Positions 25,107 to 33,677 of a stretch of 64,000 nucleotides of DNA are shown piece by piece. The notes beneath the pieces are model-generated. The model did no database searches and was not told the DNA's origin. It saw only the letters and a program-made list of their open reading frames with translations. Made by a program: the position numbers and the translations under genes. Position 1 is the first letter of the stretch; each line of letters opens with the position of its first letter. Source of the DNA: Oceanospirillaceae bacterium (GTDB taxonomy: Bacteria; Pseudomonadota; Gammaproteobacteria; Pseudomonadales; Balneatricaceae); NCBI GenBank assembly GCA_003521845.1, contig DPHB01000001.1:145692-209691 (forward strand). The letters are read 5' to 3'.

Positions 25107-26344
25107 GCGCTATGCTCCTGGGTGAGTTTGACGCGAGTCGCTTTGTACATAGGCCATAGGGCCATGGCGGTGGTGGTTAAAAACACGGTAACAAACAAGC
25201 TGCTGGCCGTATCAAAAGACAGGAATCCATGCACTACGGTGTCGATAGAAACACCTGCTGTGGACATGCCTTCTGGGAATAGAGCACTCATATCTAGGCC
25301 GAAAGCAAACAAAGGCCATAACATAAGTAAGCCTAATAGCGTACCTGCAATGGTGCCGGCAAAGGCCAGTAATACACCTTCAAGAAAGATCTGCATGCGT
25401 AGTAAGCTAGGTGGCGTACCAAGGGCGATAACCGTTGAGAATTCGTGGCGACGCTCTAATACGGACATGAGTATGGTATTGAATATGGTGGCCAAAGCGA
25501 GGAACACAAACATGCCGTTAAACACCAATAAACCAAACCGGTCTGTGCGAATATAATCGGCCAGAGCTGGTAGAACTTCTTCCCAGCTCATCAAGTGACG
25601 CAGGTCTTGATGGAGGGGCAATAAGGCCTGATAAACAGCCTCTAGTTGGGTGGAGTCCTCTAGCAAGATGCCTAAGCGCGTAATTTCATCGGCTTGCAGG
25701 TTAAACATGCTTTGTGCTGCACTAATCGGCATGTGCACAATGTGTCCGTCTAAGCCATCATTGCTAGCATGAAAAATACCACGCACTCTGAACAGGGCTT
25801 CCATCATGTTGCCATCGGCATCATTGGCCACCAGTACTAGGCGCTTGTTAAGGCCCACTTTGAGGTTGCGTGCCATCTTGTCACTAATGATCAAGTCTTG
25901 TTGGTCACCGGCTTCTAAGTATCGGCCTTGGTTGATCTTTTTGGCAATGGTTGATTCAGCACCGACTGCTGGATCAAAAGCAAAAATGCCGCCATTGCGG
26001 GCACTGTAACCAGACCGTACTAGGGCATTGGCCAAGATGATACGTTGGCTACCGCTTACCCCTGGTGTGGCATTGATAAGTTCAAGTTCACTAGGAGATA
26101 CAGCTACGGTGAGCTCCAAAGAAGGTTTTAGCTTGTAGCCAGGATGTTGCAGTACAATATTGCCAGCGTTTTGTTTAACAGCGTTTTCTATGGTGCGTTG
26201 GTACATGCCATCGCCAAAGCCCAACATAAGTAAACTTAACCCCATGCCCACACTTATAGCAACTATAGAAATCCATGTGCGGCGCTTGTTGCGGCCAAGG
26301 CTACGCCAAGCTAAGAACAGGGCCAGTTTTATATCAATGTTCAC
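25103..26344 (-). CDS. FtsX/MacB-type permease, module 1 (second)
   Basis: Inner-membrane protein of 413 residues: one N-terminal transmembrane helix (about 22-45), a large periplasmic MacB_PCD domain (about 50-270), then three helices (about 285-310, 330-360, 375-400) forming the FtsX core. The start is a GTG at 26344 overlapping the preceding permease gene by 11 bp. The first ATG in this frame is much further in and would delete the first helix. It is a LolC/LolE-type half-transporter that pairs with the permease encoded at 26334-27554. Confidence 0.87.
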   Translation of the reverse strand: MNIDIKLALFLAWRSLGRNKRRTWISIVAISVGMGLSLLMLGFGDGMYQRTIENAVKQNAGNIVLQHPGYKLKPSLELTVAVSPSELELINATPGVSGSQRIILANALVRSGYSARNGGIFAFDPAVGAESTIAKKINQGRYLEAGDQQDLIISDKMARNLKVGLNKRLVLVANDADGNMMEALFRVRGIFHASNDGLDGHIVHMPISAAQSMFNLQADEITRLGILLEDSTQLEAVYQALLPLHQDLRHLMSWEEVLPALADYIRTDRFGLLVFNGMFVFLALATIFNTILMSVLERRHEFSTVIALGTPPSLLRMQIFLEGVLLAFAGTIAGTLLGLLMLWPLFAFGLDMSALFPEGMSTAGVSIDTVVHGFLSFDTASSLFVTVFLTTTAMALWPMYKATRVKLTQEHSA

Positions 26345-27554
26345 GCATGGCCTCCGTAGGATTTAAGCGGCTCACTAATAGAGCCGGGTAGATAGCTGCC
26401 AACAAAGACAAAAATAGCATCACTGCCGGCACCATGATAAAGGGTTCTAGGGTTAAATCAGCACGCCAAATGGGGTCAAAGGCCACCCCCATTACATTCA
26501 TGCTATCCATCCACTGGCGAATATCTATGCCCGTGTCTTGTAGCCAAATAACCAGGGGTAGAGAGACCAAACCGCCAACCACGGAGCCGAGTAAGCCAAT
26601 CATCAGGCCTTCTAACATGGTGCCACTAAATAAGCGCAAAGAAGTGGTGCCTACAGCCTTCATAATGCCGTATTCATGTAAACGTTCGTAACTGGCCATA
26701 AGCAGGGTGTTTAATACACCGATGGCGGCGCCTAAACCAAAAATAAGGGCAAAAACTAGCATATAGCTCGTCATCATTTCCGACATTAGGGCCAAGGTGA
26801 CGTATAGCTCCTGCCAGGTCATAATTTCTGTATTTGGGGCGGCTTTTTGTAGGGCTTGCTTGGCTGCCAGTAAGTCCGTATCGGCAGGGCCATTAAAAGC
26901 TACCTGATGGATACGGCCTTGGGAGTAGAAAAGCTCATCAAAATCGGCTTGGTGCAACATGATGGTGCTGCGGTCAAATTCATCCCCAACGGGAGCAAAA
27001 ATCCCCGCCACCGTGTACAGCATGTTGCCCATGGAACCGTCGGCTGCTTGTACCAAAGCGATGATTTCATCACCAGGCTCGATTTCTAGGTTGATGGCAA
27101 GTAGGCTGCCAATCATGGCTTGAGCATTGGCTTGGTTAGCAACAAATTCGCCGCCTTTCATGTGCCCTGGCATGCGAAAGCCTTGCTTTTCGGCTATGGG
27201 GTCCATGCCGATAAACATGCCACCGGCAGATTTGTTGCCTGCCGCCACTAGGCCAAAGCCAAAGCTGCGTGGGGCGGCAGTTAGGCCAATTTCACTGGCG
27301 GCTAGTTGTAGTTCTTCAACGTTTTCTACCTCTGTGTAAAAGTCGAAGGTATCGCGAAATTCTTCACCGTGAGCCTGTAGTTTGCCCGTATATGACGCAG
27401 TGAAGTTTTCAATAGAGTGGGTAACAAAGCCTTGGCTTAAGGCAAACAACAAAATCAGCAGTATGGTACAAATAGCAATGGTGCCAGCCGTGATGGCTGT
27501 GCGCTGCTTTTGCCGGTAGGTGTTAAGCCAAGCTAGGCGAATTAGATCAATCAT
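26334..27554 (-). CDS. FtsX/MacB-type permease, module 1 (first)
   Basis: Inner-membrane protein of 406 residues with the same plan as its partner: N-terminal helix (about 17-40), periplasmic domain (about 45-255), three C-terminal helices beginning with MLVFALIFGLGAAIGVLNTLLMA. Such pairs of unequal permeases are seen in LolCE. Its ATG overlaps the stop of the LolA-like gene (ATGA). The strict order LolA-like, permease, permease, ATPase, barrel with overlapping stops and starts shows one operon. Confidence 0.88.
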   Translation of the reverse strand: MIDLIRLAWLNTYRQKQRTAITAGTIAICTILLILLFALSQGFVTHSIENFTASYTGKLQAHGEEFRDTFDFYTEVENVEELQLAASEIGLTAAPRSFGFGLVAAGNKSAGGMFIGMDPIAEKQGFRMPGHMKGGEFVANQANAQAMIGSLLAINLEIEPGDEIIALVQAADGSMGNMLYTVAGIFAPVGDEFDRSTIMLHQADFDELFYSQGRIHQVAFNGPADTDLLAAKQALQKAAPNTEIMTWQELYVTLALMSEMMTSYMLVFALIFGLGAAIGVLNTLLMASYERLHEYGIMKAVGTTSLRLFSGTMLEGLMIGLLGSVVGGLVSLPLVIWLQDTGIDIRQWMDSMNVMGVAFDPIWRADLTLEPFIMVPAVMLFLSLLAAIYPALLVSRLNPTEAMREH

Positions 27555-28330
27555 TTACGACTCTCGCGTTTAAGGGCCATGATGGTAAACATACTGTCAT
27601 CTATGTCGACATCAAAACGGATGCTGTCGTAAATAACCAAAGTGCGTTCACCGGGTTTTTCGGCTAGGGTGACTTCCATCTGGGTGGGGATAGTACGCCC
27701 ATCCCTTTCCGCGACGGCGCCAAATGCCATAGTCCGTGTAGCGACAAAGTCTTCGTCAAAGTACTGTACTTGTTTAGGTAGTTTACTGACTGCATCCATG
27801 GTCATGTCAACGCGGCCCCAAACCAAAGCGGCATCCTCGTGCGGAGTACAAGCGATAACAATATCTTGCTCGTTACGTTCGCTTATTAGGCAGTCATAGT
27901 CATCACTGTAGCGATTTTCTTTGAGTAGGTCGTCGTTGGTGAAATGGGAACCCATCCAGCCAGCACCCATCATCGAAGAAGGTACTTTAATTACCCGATT
28001 GATCTTGGGTAGGTAGTTCCATATTTCGTTGTCTGCCTTGAGGGTGGTGGTGCCCTTTTCTTTAAGTGGCGCGAGGATTTTCATCAAGGCATGATCGGGA
28101 CCTTTGCTCCAAGTCTGTACGGTTAATGTACGGGAGAAATGCTCCGTGTCGATTTGCATGGTCATGACGGATTCGCTGGAATCACCTTGGTAAAGGTCGT
28201 CCATGCCGCGCATTAGCTGCTCTACTTCATTATCGGCTATGCTAACAGTGGGTATGCTTGCAGTTAAGGTGAAGAAAAAGACCAAGGAAAAGGCGGAAAT
28301 TGCAGATTTAGCAATCCAGTTGCGACTCAT
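27551..28330 (-). CDS. LolA-like outer membrane lipoprotein-sorting protein, module 1
   Basis: Exported protein of 259 residues (signal peptide to about residue 32) with the LolA/LolB-like half-barrel pattern of the outer-membrane lipoprotein-sorting family: SVMTMQIDTEHFSRTLTVQTWSKGPDHALMKILAPLKEKGTTTLK, then the WNYLPKINRVIKVPSSMMGAGWMGSHFTNDDL motif typical of this family. Such proteins bind acyl chains in a hydrophobic cavity and ferry them across the periplasm. It is first in the operon with two FtsX-type permeases, ATPase and barrel. The cargo is unknown. GGGAGC before the ATG is a fair ribosome site. Confidence 0.88.
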   Translation of the reverse strand: MSRNWIAKSAISAFSLVFFFTLTASIPTVSIADNEVEQLMRGMDDLYQGDSSESVMTMQIDTEHFSRTLTVQTWSKGPDHALMKILAPLKEKGTTTLKADNEIWNYLPKINRVIKVPSSMMGAGWMGSHFTNDDLLKENRYSDDYDCLISERNEQDIVIACTPHEDAALVWGRVDMTMDAVSKLPKQVQYFDEDFVATRTMAFGAVAERDGRTIPTQMEVTLAEKPGERTLVIYDSIRFDVDIDDSMFTIMALKRESRK

Positions 28331-28452
28331 GATGAAAGCTCCCTATCAGAAATACATGCCGTATATGTTTCAGCATATGTTATGCGTATTTATATCGAAT
28401 TGATATAGGTCATCTTTGGTAGTGGATTGATGTCGATATGGCTGATTTTAGT

Positions 28453-28989
28453 TTATTTGATGAGTTTTAATATGGTCTTAAATTCGGCTGCACGACAGTC
28501 TTCTACTAGTTCGTAAAGACACATTTCTAAGCCTGTAATATCAATGCCTTTTTCTCTAAGTTTTGTTACCGCTAGGTCTTTGTTTTCTGGTGCTCTGGAA
28601 GCAATACAGTCAGTAACAAGTTGTACATCTTGGTTAAGAGCTTGGAGGCCAAGAACGGTTTGATAAACACAGATATGGGCCTCTATACCGCATACTAGCC
28701 AAGAGTCTATGTTGGCCTTATGAACTGCCTTGGCAAAGCTGGGTTCTTTACAGGCATCAAAAGTGAATTTTGTTAAAGGTGGTTGTTCAAGTAGGCTACT
28801 TATTTCCTCAATAGTGTTGCCTAACTTTTTTGGGTTTTGTTCTAGCCATAAAATAGGTAAACCAAGTGCCTGGCAACCAAGAATTAGTTTTTGAATATTG
28901 GCGACGACGGTTTCGCTATTGTCGACAATGCGTGCAAGTTTGCCTTGCACATCGACAACAATCAGCCCTGTGGTGGTTTGTTTGAGCAT
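28453..28989 (-). CDS. Isochorismatase-like hydrolase (YcaC group)
   Basis: Hydrolase of 178 residues of the cysteine hydrolase family. The triad is visible: Asp in LIVVDVQGKL (about 13), Lys in TKFTFDAC (about 74-78), and Cys in CGIEAHICVYQT (about 107), after the GIEAH cis-peptide. Members hydrolyse amides or vinyl ethers such as nicotinamide or isochorismate; this short form groups with YcaC, whose substrate is not established. Monocistronic, convergent with nothing, upstream of a small peptide gene in the opposite arrangement. Confidence 0.85.
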   Translation of the reverse strand: MLKQTTTGLIVVDVQGKLARIVDNSETVVANIQKLILGCQALGLPILWLEQNPKKLGNTIEEISSLLEQPPLTKFTFDACKEPSFAKAVHKANIDSWLVCGIEAHICVYQTVLGLQALNQDVQLVTDCIASRAPENKDLAVTKLREKGIDITGLEMCLYELVEDCRAAEFKTILKLIK

Positions 28990-29074
28990 GCATACCCTTC
29001 ACGTGTATTAATGACTTTCTTGTACAGCAACATACCCGTGTTTAGGCATAAAATGCAAGCAATGGCTAAAAACA

Positions 29075-29101
29075 AAAATGGAAGCTTAAAGCTTCCATTT
29101 T
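29075..29101 (-). terminator. Terminator of the small peptide gene
   Basis: A 12-bp stem (AAAATGGAAGCT with AGCTTCCATTTT) and a 3-base loop. On the minus strand it is followed by a T-rich run (TTTTGTTTTTAG). It begins 2 bp after the stop codon of the 18-residue reading frame. Confidence 0.75.
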
Positions 29102-29103
29102 AT

Positions 29104-29160
29104 TTATACGATAAAGGCAATGCCTAGTACTAGGATGCAACCAACTCTTCCCCAATTCAT
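29104..29160 (-). CDS. Possible 18-residue hydrophobic peptide gene
   Basis: ATG at 29160 gives MNWGRVGCILVLGIAFIV and a TAA at 29106-29104. The peptide is a single hydrophobic helix with one basic residue near the N-terminus, the look of a small bacterial inner-membrane protein. AGGGGAT lies 6-7 bases before the ATG, and a strong terminator follows right after the stop, so a start signal, reading frame and terminator are packed into about 100 bp. Too short to recognise by family; expression is unproved. The palindrome at 29199-29221 lies in its probable promoter. Confidence 0.45.
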   Translation of the reverse strand: MNWGRVGCILVLGIAFIV

Positions 29161-29198
29161 AATAATCCCCTTGTTTGATTCCGTTATTTGTTCGTCGT

Positions 29199-29221
29199 TA
29201 TGCTTAATGTGTATAAGCATA
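29199..29221. promoter_or_regulatory. Palindrome upstream of the small peptide gene
   Basis: TATGCTTA, a 7-base spacer, then TAAGCATA: perfect 8-bp arms about 40 bp before the ATG of the 18-residue frame. Could be an operator; no regulator is assigned. Confidence 0.35.
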
Positions 29222-29351
29222 GATTAGGGGAGAACCGGTAGTAAAATCTTGATATGTGTCATGGGTGGTGACAGGTTGGAGTGGTGATTGCCTATGAACG
29301 TTGACCTAGGTCATATGAAAATAGGCTATTGGCGATATTGAGAGTAAATTA

Positions 29352-29389
29352 GGTGCCAGGCTTTTCCCAGTAGGGAAGTGCCTGGCGCC
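29352..29389. repeat. GTGCCAGGC/GCCTGGCGCC hairpin
   Basis: Imperfect 38-bp palindrome: GGTGCCAGGCTTTTCCC, loop AGTA, GGGAAGTGCCTGGCGCC. It sits 31 bp after the stop of the YeeE/YedE gene and may end its transcript on the minus strand. The stretch 29222-29351 shows no gene. Confidence 0.6.
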
Positions 29390-29419
29390 GCGAGTATAGG
29401 AGCCAGACATCTAAGGAGG

Positions 29420-30457
29420 CTATCGATCAACAATAAAGTCAGTCAAACCAGCGGATACCCACATAGATAACAATGCTACCCAAGCAGTGAGCGCTAAGAC
29501 TGCACCACCAGTAACACCTGCACCGACAGCACAACCGCCAGCCAGCATGCCACCAAAGCCCATCAACACAGCGCCAATGATATAGCGTGACAGTCCTGTT
29601 TCGGCGGTAAAGGCTTGCATCTTAAACTCACCACTAAATACAGCAGCAATAAAGGAGCCAGCAAATACGCCCATTACAATGCCAATATCAAAATTCATAG
29701 GAAAATCAGGCGTATTGATTAGCCCCATAAGGGTATCGGCAGAAGGCCCGGTAAAGCTCACGCTCTTAATGGCGACAATGTCGAAAGACCAGCTAGCATG
29801 CCAAGAGGTTAATCCCCAGCCCAAAGCAATGGCGCAACCAACCCCGATAGCGCCCAACCAGTGCCAAGTGCGAGCCTGATGTTTACGAGCCATGTAGACT
29901 GCGCCAACTAGCATGGCAATAGCAATAATTAAAATACTGTAGTCAGGAATATACTGGCCTATATTGCGGGCTTCAGGGCTAATCAACCACCAGCTAGATA
30001 CTTCTTGACGGGCAGGTGATAGGCCGCCGCGTAAGCTAGCTTGGGATACGATAGTAACGATCAAACCTGCTATCAGGGCTCGCTGGTTGCCCGTAGCTGA
30101 TAGTACTAACAAGCGACTGGCACAGCCGCGGGCCAATACCATGCCAATACCAAATAAACCACCACCAATGATGGCGCCAGACAAAGAGCCGACCGTGGTG
30201 AGCTGGCGAATATCGCCGGTGTCTAAGTTGCCGGTGTATACCAATACCTGGGTTAATAACAGTGCTGTGGCAAAGGCAAATAACCAAATAGCAAACTTAA
30301 TTCCCACTTGGCCGCGCCAAAATTCCACCGTAGCCGCCCGTAAACAAAAGCGGCTTTTTTGGGCCAAGGCACCAAATAATAGGCCCACGAAAAGCCCCAA
30401 TATTAAGGTGATTTGATCGGTAGAATAGTGTTCCAACCAGTTTTGTATAACGCTCAT
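29420..30457 (-). CDS. YeeE/YedE-family membrane protein (sulfur-compound transporter type)
   Basis: Inner-membrane protein of 345 residues with about nine hydrophobic segments and the duplicated cysteine motifs of the YeeE/YedE family: AQKSRFCLRAA near 33-42, GMVLARGCASRLL near 105-117, and GGMLAGGCAVGAGVTGG near 300-316. In the related TsuA protein these cysteines pass thiosulfate across the membrane. The true substrate here is unknown, though selenium or sulfur compounds are the usual suggestion. No TusA-like partner lies beside it. Divergent from the toxin-antitoxin pair. Confidence 0.87.
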   Translation of the reverse strand: MSVIQNWLEHYSTDQITLILGLFVGLLFGALAQKSRFCLRAATVEFWRGQVGIKFAIWLFAFATALLLTQVLVYTGNLDTGDIRQLTTVGSLSGAIIGGGLFGIGMVLARGCASRLLVLSATGNQRALIAGLIVTIVSQASLRGGLSPARQEVSSWWLISPEARNIGQYIPDYSILIIAIAMLVGAVYMARKHQARTWHWLGAIGVGCAIALGWGLTSWHASWSFDIVAIKSVSFTGPSADTLMGLINTPDFPMNFDIGIVMGVFAGSFIAAVFSGEFKMQAFTAETGLSRYIIGAVLMGFGGMLAGGCAVGAGVTGGAVLALTAWVALLSMWVSAGLTDFIVDR

Positions 30458-30660
30458 AGCAATGGTTACTTGGTGACGAATAATTAAGTGAGCGTATTAT
30501 CTTAGAAATTGCTTAATTAGAAAAGGATTTAAATCAATTAAGGTTCTAGTCTAGCATGAGAATTCACGCTGACTAGAGCAGCCAGAGGTGTGATTTAGCA
30601 CAGTTAACTCTTAGTTTTAAGAAATAGCCTATATTGATAGCAAGGAGTAATTGATTAACA

Positions 30661-30683
30661 AATATATCAACAGATGATATATT
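30661..30683. promoter_or_regulatory. Operator palindrome of the TumE/TumA-type module
   Basis: AATATATCA, a 5-base spacer, TGATATATT: perfect 9-bp arms ending 11 bp before the toxin ATG, next to the AAGAGGT ribosome site. Expected place for autorepression by the HTH antitoxin. Confidence 0.6.
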
Positions 30684-30694
30684 AAGAGGTGTGA

Positions 30695-31054
30695 ATGGAC
30701 TCAACATTAAAAACGTTGCTCGATTTAGATGGTTCAATATTAGATCAGGGTAATGGCTATTGGATAAAGATAGATGCTTGGCAGGTGCCTGTGAGCAAGA
30801 GTATTCCACATGGAATTAGATACGCTCTATCGTTGCATGAACCCTATGGTAAGCGCATTTTGGGGTATGACAATGCCCATGCAATTAAACTGCCAAATAA
30901 GTATAAATATGCTGGGAAAAAATGGCCTTATGACCACCGACATCGGCATAGCACGGATAAGGGCATTACATACGAGTTCACGGATGCCCATCAATTATTA
31001 AGCGATTTCTTTAGTGAAGTAGACCAAGTCTTGCAAGAGGAAATGAAATCATGA
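30695..31054 (+). CDS. TumE-family toxin (DUF6516)
   Basis: Small protein of 119 residues, first of a two-gene pair. The middle stretch GIRYALSLHEPYGKRILGYDNAHAIK and the basic/aromatic KYKYAGKKWPYDHRHRH are the pattern of the TumE/DUF6516 toxins, which are always followed by an HTH partner. A good ribosome site (AAGAGGT) precedes the ATG. The stop overlaps the next ATG (ATGA). The biochemical target of the toxin is not something I can read from sequence. Confidence 0.75.
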   Translation: MDSTLKTLLDLDGSILDQGNGYWIKIDAWQVPVSKSIPHGIRYALSLHEPYGKRILGYDNAHAIKLPNKYKYAGKKWPYDHRHRHSTDKGITYEFTDAHQLLSDFFSEVDQVLQEEMKS

Positions 31055-31401
31055 AGACAACAGTTATTGGTATCATGCCGCAACAACAGATCCGCCAGCG
31101 GGCCTTGGATATTGCCAGTGGCAAATATAAGCCACAAGTCCATGAACCAAAAATTTGGTTTACCTCTATGAAATCCTTGGCGGAGGTACTAAGTGATGAC
31201 AATAGGGCGCTGCTGCGAGTCATTACAGATACGCAGCCGCAATCCATTAGTGCCTTGGCTAAAACCACAGGTCGGCAACAGAGCAACCTATCAAGAACCT
31301 TAAAAACCATGTCAAATTACGGTTTTGTGGAACTTGCTAAGCACCAAAATCAAGTGAGGCCTGTGGTCAAATCGACAGAATTTCAAATCCTCGCAAACTA
31401 G
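31051..31401 (+). CDS. HTH antitoxin of the TumE/TumA type
   Basis: Protein of 116 residues with a winged helix-turn-helix in the second half: ALLRVITDTQPQSISALAKTTGRQQSNLSRTLKTMSNYGFVEL, as in MarR-like HVO_A0114-type DNA-binding antitoxins. It overlaps the toxin gene by 4 bp, which couples synthesis of toxin and antitoxin. It likely neutralises the toxin and binds the palindrome at 30661-30683. Convergent with the ThDP enzyme gene, only 8 bp away. Confidence 0.77.
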   Translation: MKTTVIGIMPQQQIRQRALDIASGKYKPQVHEPKIWFTSMKSLAEVLSDDNRALLRVITDTQPQSISALAKTTGRQQSNLSRTLKTMSNYGFVELAKHQNQVRPVVKSTEFQILAN

Positions 31402-31409
31402 CAGCGTGG

Positions 31410-33041
31410 TCAGATGCGCATGCGTGGTACGTCGTTGGGATCGAGCTTTAATTCAATCAGCAATGGTTTGGTGCGTTTGCCAATGGCATCCATGGCTAGT
31501 TCTAGGTCTTCTGGGGAGGCCACTTCAATGCCCTGGCCACCAAGGGAGGTGGCTACTTCGGCAAAGGAAGGCCAAGAAAACATAGATAGGCCTGGGTCCA
31601 TCTGGCGATCTAAGAATTGAATGTGTTCGGCGCCGTAGGCGGAGTCATTGGCAACGATGACAATCAAATCACTATTCATGCGTACTGCGGTATTAAATTC
31701 ATTGATACCGCCCATCATAAAACCACCATCACCGGTAAACATCACTACTGGCAAGTCGCTGGCAAAGCCTGCGCCTATGGCTTCTTGTAGACCTAAGCCA
31801 ATGGAACCAAAGTGGGCGGTACTCAAAAAGTAACGGGGGCAGGGCACGGACATACGACACCATACTTCGGTCATAAAGCGACCCCCATCGCTGGTTAAAA
31901 TACGCTGCTTGGGCAGGTGCTGTTCTAGCTGTTCTAGGGCATAGATATAATCCACTTTTCCATCTGATGCCATTTGTTTCTTGGCTGGTGTGTGGCGGTT
32001 GAGGCTAAAGGGTTCAATGTCTAAGGTAAAACCACTGGCTGGCACTTCGGCCTCGTTGAGCCAATAGATGATGTTTTCTGCGGTGAGTCGGGCATCGGCC
32101 GTAAGGCCCACAGTTGGGTGGAAGTTTTTGCTTATTTCAGTGACTTCATTGTTAATTTGAATCACGCGTTTACCTTCCACCAGCTTGCCCTTGTCGGTGG
32201 TGAAATGATGCAGGCTGGCACCAAAGGCAATGATGCAGTCGGCTTTGGCAATCAAATCATAAGCAGCATCGGTGCTGAGGGTACCAAAGATATCCATATT
32301 GTAAGGCTGATCGTTAAACAAGACCTTGGCTTTTAGGGTAGTTGCCACGGGCGCTTGTAAACGTTCGGCTAACTCCACTAAGCTTTGTTTCGCATCAATA
32401 GCGCCACCGCCAGCCAGAATCACCGGGCGCTTGGCTGAAGCAATCATACCAATGGCATTATCAAAATCATCGCCTTCTGGCACCAATGTAGGGGTATTGA
32501 ATACGGGTAGACGCATAGACTTATAAGGGGCTTCTTGCCACATAAAGTCAGCTGGCATGTTTACCACAATAGGCCGTTTTTCTGTTTGTGTACGGTAGAT
32601 AGCGTGGGCAATATCTTCGGTAACCGTGTCTATAGAACGCAATTGGATAAACCCAGCACCTGTGGTTTTGATTAATTCACGCTGGTCGATGTTCTGTAAA
32701 TTTTGTGGATTAGTTACCGGGGTGTCACCAGCAAGTAACACCATGGGCATGCGTGCACGAACCCCTTCCACAATGGCGGTAACGCAATTGGTAAGGGCAG
32801 GTCCATGGGTTACCGTGGCGATGCCTACCTTGCCTGAAACCTTGGCGTAGGCCAAAGCCATAAGTACCGAGCTACCTTCGATGGCTACGGGGATAAAGGT
32901 GCCGCCACAATGGCGTACATAATGATCCACCATAAATAAATTAGCATCCCCCATAAGGCCAAACATGGTGTCTATGTCATGGTCCATAATGGCCTGGGCA
33001 ATGGATTGATAGATGTAGTTGGTTGGTTGGGGCTGTGGCAT
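31410..33041 (-). CDS. Thiamine-diphosphate-dependent enzyme, acetolactate synthase/decarboxylase family
   Basis: Enzyme of 543 residues with the three-domain ThDP plan: PYR domain (1-175) with the catalytic-type Glu55 in AIEGSS, a central domain (about 190-320), and the PP domain with the metal/ThDP motif GDGGFMMGG near 436 through AND near 463. The family includes acetolactate synthase, benzoylformate and phenylpyruvate decarboxylases and sulfoacetaldehyde-forming enzymes. Two FMN 2-hydroxyacid dehydrogenases downstream could supply 2-keto acids, so a keto-acid decarboxylase or ligase is the best guess. Divergent from an Lrp-type regulator that probably controls it. It is not followed by an ilvH-like subunit, so ordinary acetolactate synthase is unlikely. 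Confidence 0.82.
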   Translation of the reverse strand: MPQPQPTNYIYQSIAQAIMDHDIDTMFGLMGDANLFMVDHYVRHCGGTFIPVAIEGSSVLMALAYAKVSGKVGIATVTHGPALTNCVTAIVEGVRARMPMVLLAGDTPVTNPQNLQNIDQRELIKTTGAGFIQLRSIDTVTEDIAHAIYRTQTEKRPIVVNMPADFMWQEAPYKSMRLPVFNTPTLVPEGDDFDNAIGMIASAKRPVILAGGGAIDAKQSLVELAERLQAPVATTLKAKVLFNDQPYNMDIFGTLSTDAAYDLIAKADCIIAFGASLHHFTTDKGKLVEGKRVIQINNEVTEISKNFHPTVGLTADARLTAENIIYWLNEAEVPASGFTLDIEPFSLNRHTPAKKQMASDGKVDYIYALEQLEQHLPKQRILTSDGGRFMTEVWCRMSVPCPRYFLSTAHFGSIGLGLQEAIGAGFASDLPVVMFTGDGGFMMGGINEFNTAVRMNSDLIVIVANDSAYGAEHIQFLDRQMDPGLSMFSWPSFAEVATSLGGQGIEVASPEDLELAMDAIGKRTKPLLIELKLDPNDVPRMRI

Positions 33042-33191
33042 AGCATCGTTCCCGTTGGTTAAGGTTAAGGCTGAATAGATTGGACAATGATATGCCGTTA
33101 AGCTGGTAAATGTTGTTTATATTGGTTGTTTATATAGGGTAATATGGAAATATAATTCAAAATATCTTTATAAATTGGGTAAGGTTACCAA

Positions 33192-33647
33192 ATGCAAATT
33201 AGTAAGCAAGACCGTCAAATAATCGCTCTCTTGTACCAAGATTGTCGCCGTAGCAATGTTGAATTAGCCGAGCAAGTCGGCATGTCGCCATCGGCCTGTT
33301 GGCGCCGGGTAAAAGCCTTAGAAGAAGCCGGCATTATCCGCCGTTACGGTGTAGTGATTGACGAAGAAAAGCTAGGTATGAACTTCCGCGCCATGGTGGA
33401 TGTTAGCCTATCTCGCCATGACCCAGAAAACGGGGCTAAATTTGAACAGGCCATGAGCGATTGTGATCTAGTAGTGCAGTGCTATGCTACCACCGGCCGC
33501 GAAGACTACAGCATGTTGGTGGTGTGTGCAGATATCAACGCTTATAACGACTTTTTGGACCGTTTTTTATTCAAGCTGACGTGTGTGGAAAACGTCTTAA
33601 CCAACGTCATTTTGAAAGAGGTTAAGCGTCATGGTTTGATCGTGTGA
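33192..33647 (+). CDS. Lrp/AsnC-family transcriptional regulator
   Basis: Regulator of 151 residues: HTH (about 5-55; RSNVELAEQVGMSPSACWRRVKALEEAGIIRRYGVVID) and a RAM effector domain (about 70-145; LVVQCYATTGREDYSMLVV). Such proteins sense amino acids or 2-keto acids. It is divergent from the ThDP enzyme across 150 bp of AT-rich DNA and ends 30 bp before the convergent FMN dehydrogenase gene. Confidence 0.9.
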   Translation: MQISKQDRQIIALLYQDCRRSNVELAEQVGMSPSACWRRVKALEEAGIIRRYGVVIDEEKLGMNFRAMVDVSLSRHDPENGAKFEQAMSDCDLVVQCYATTGREDYSMLVVCADINAYNDFLDRFLFKLTCVENVLTNVILKEVKRHGLIV

Positions 33648-33677
33648 GCAGTTCAGCTAGTGAGTTTATGTATATCG

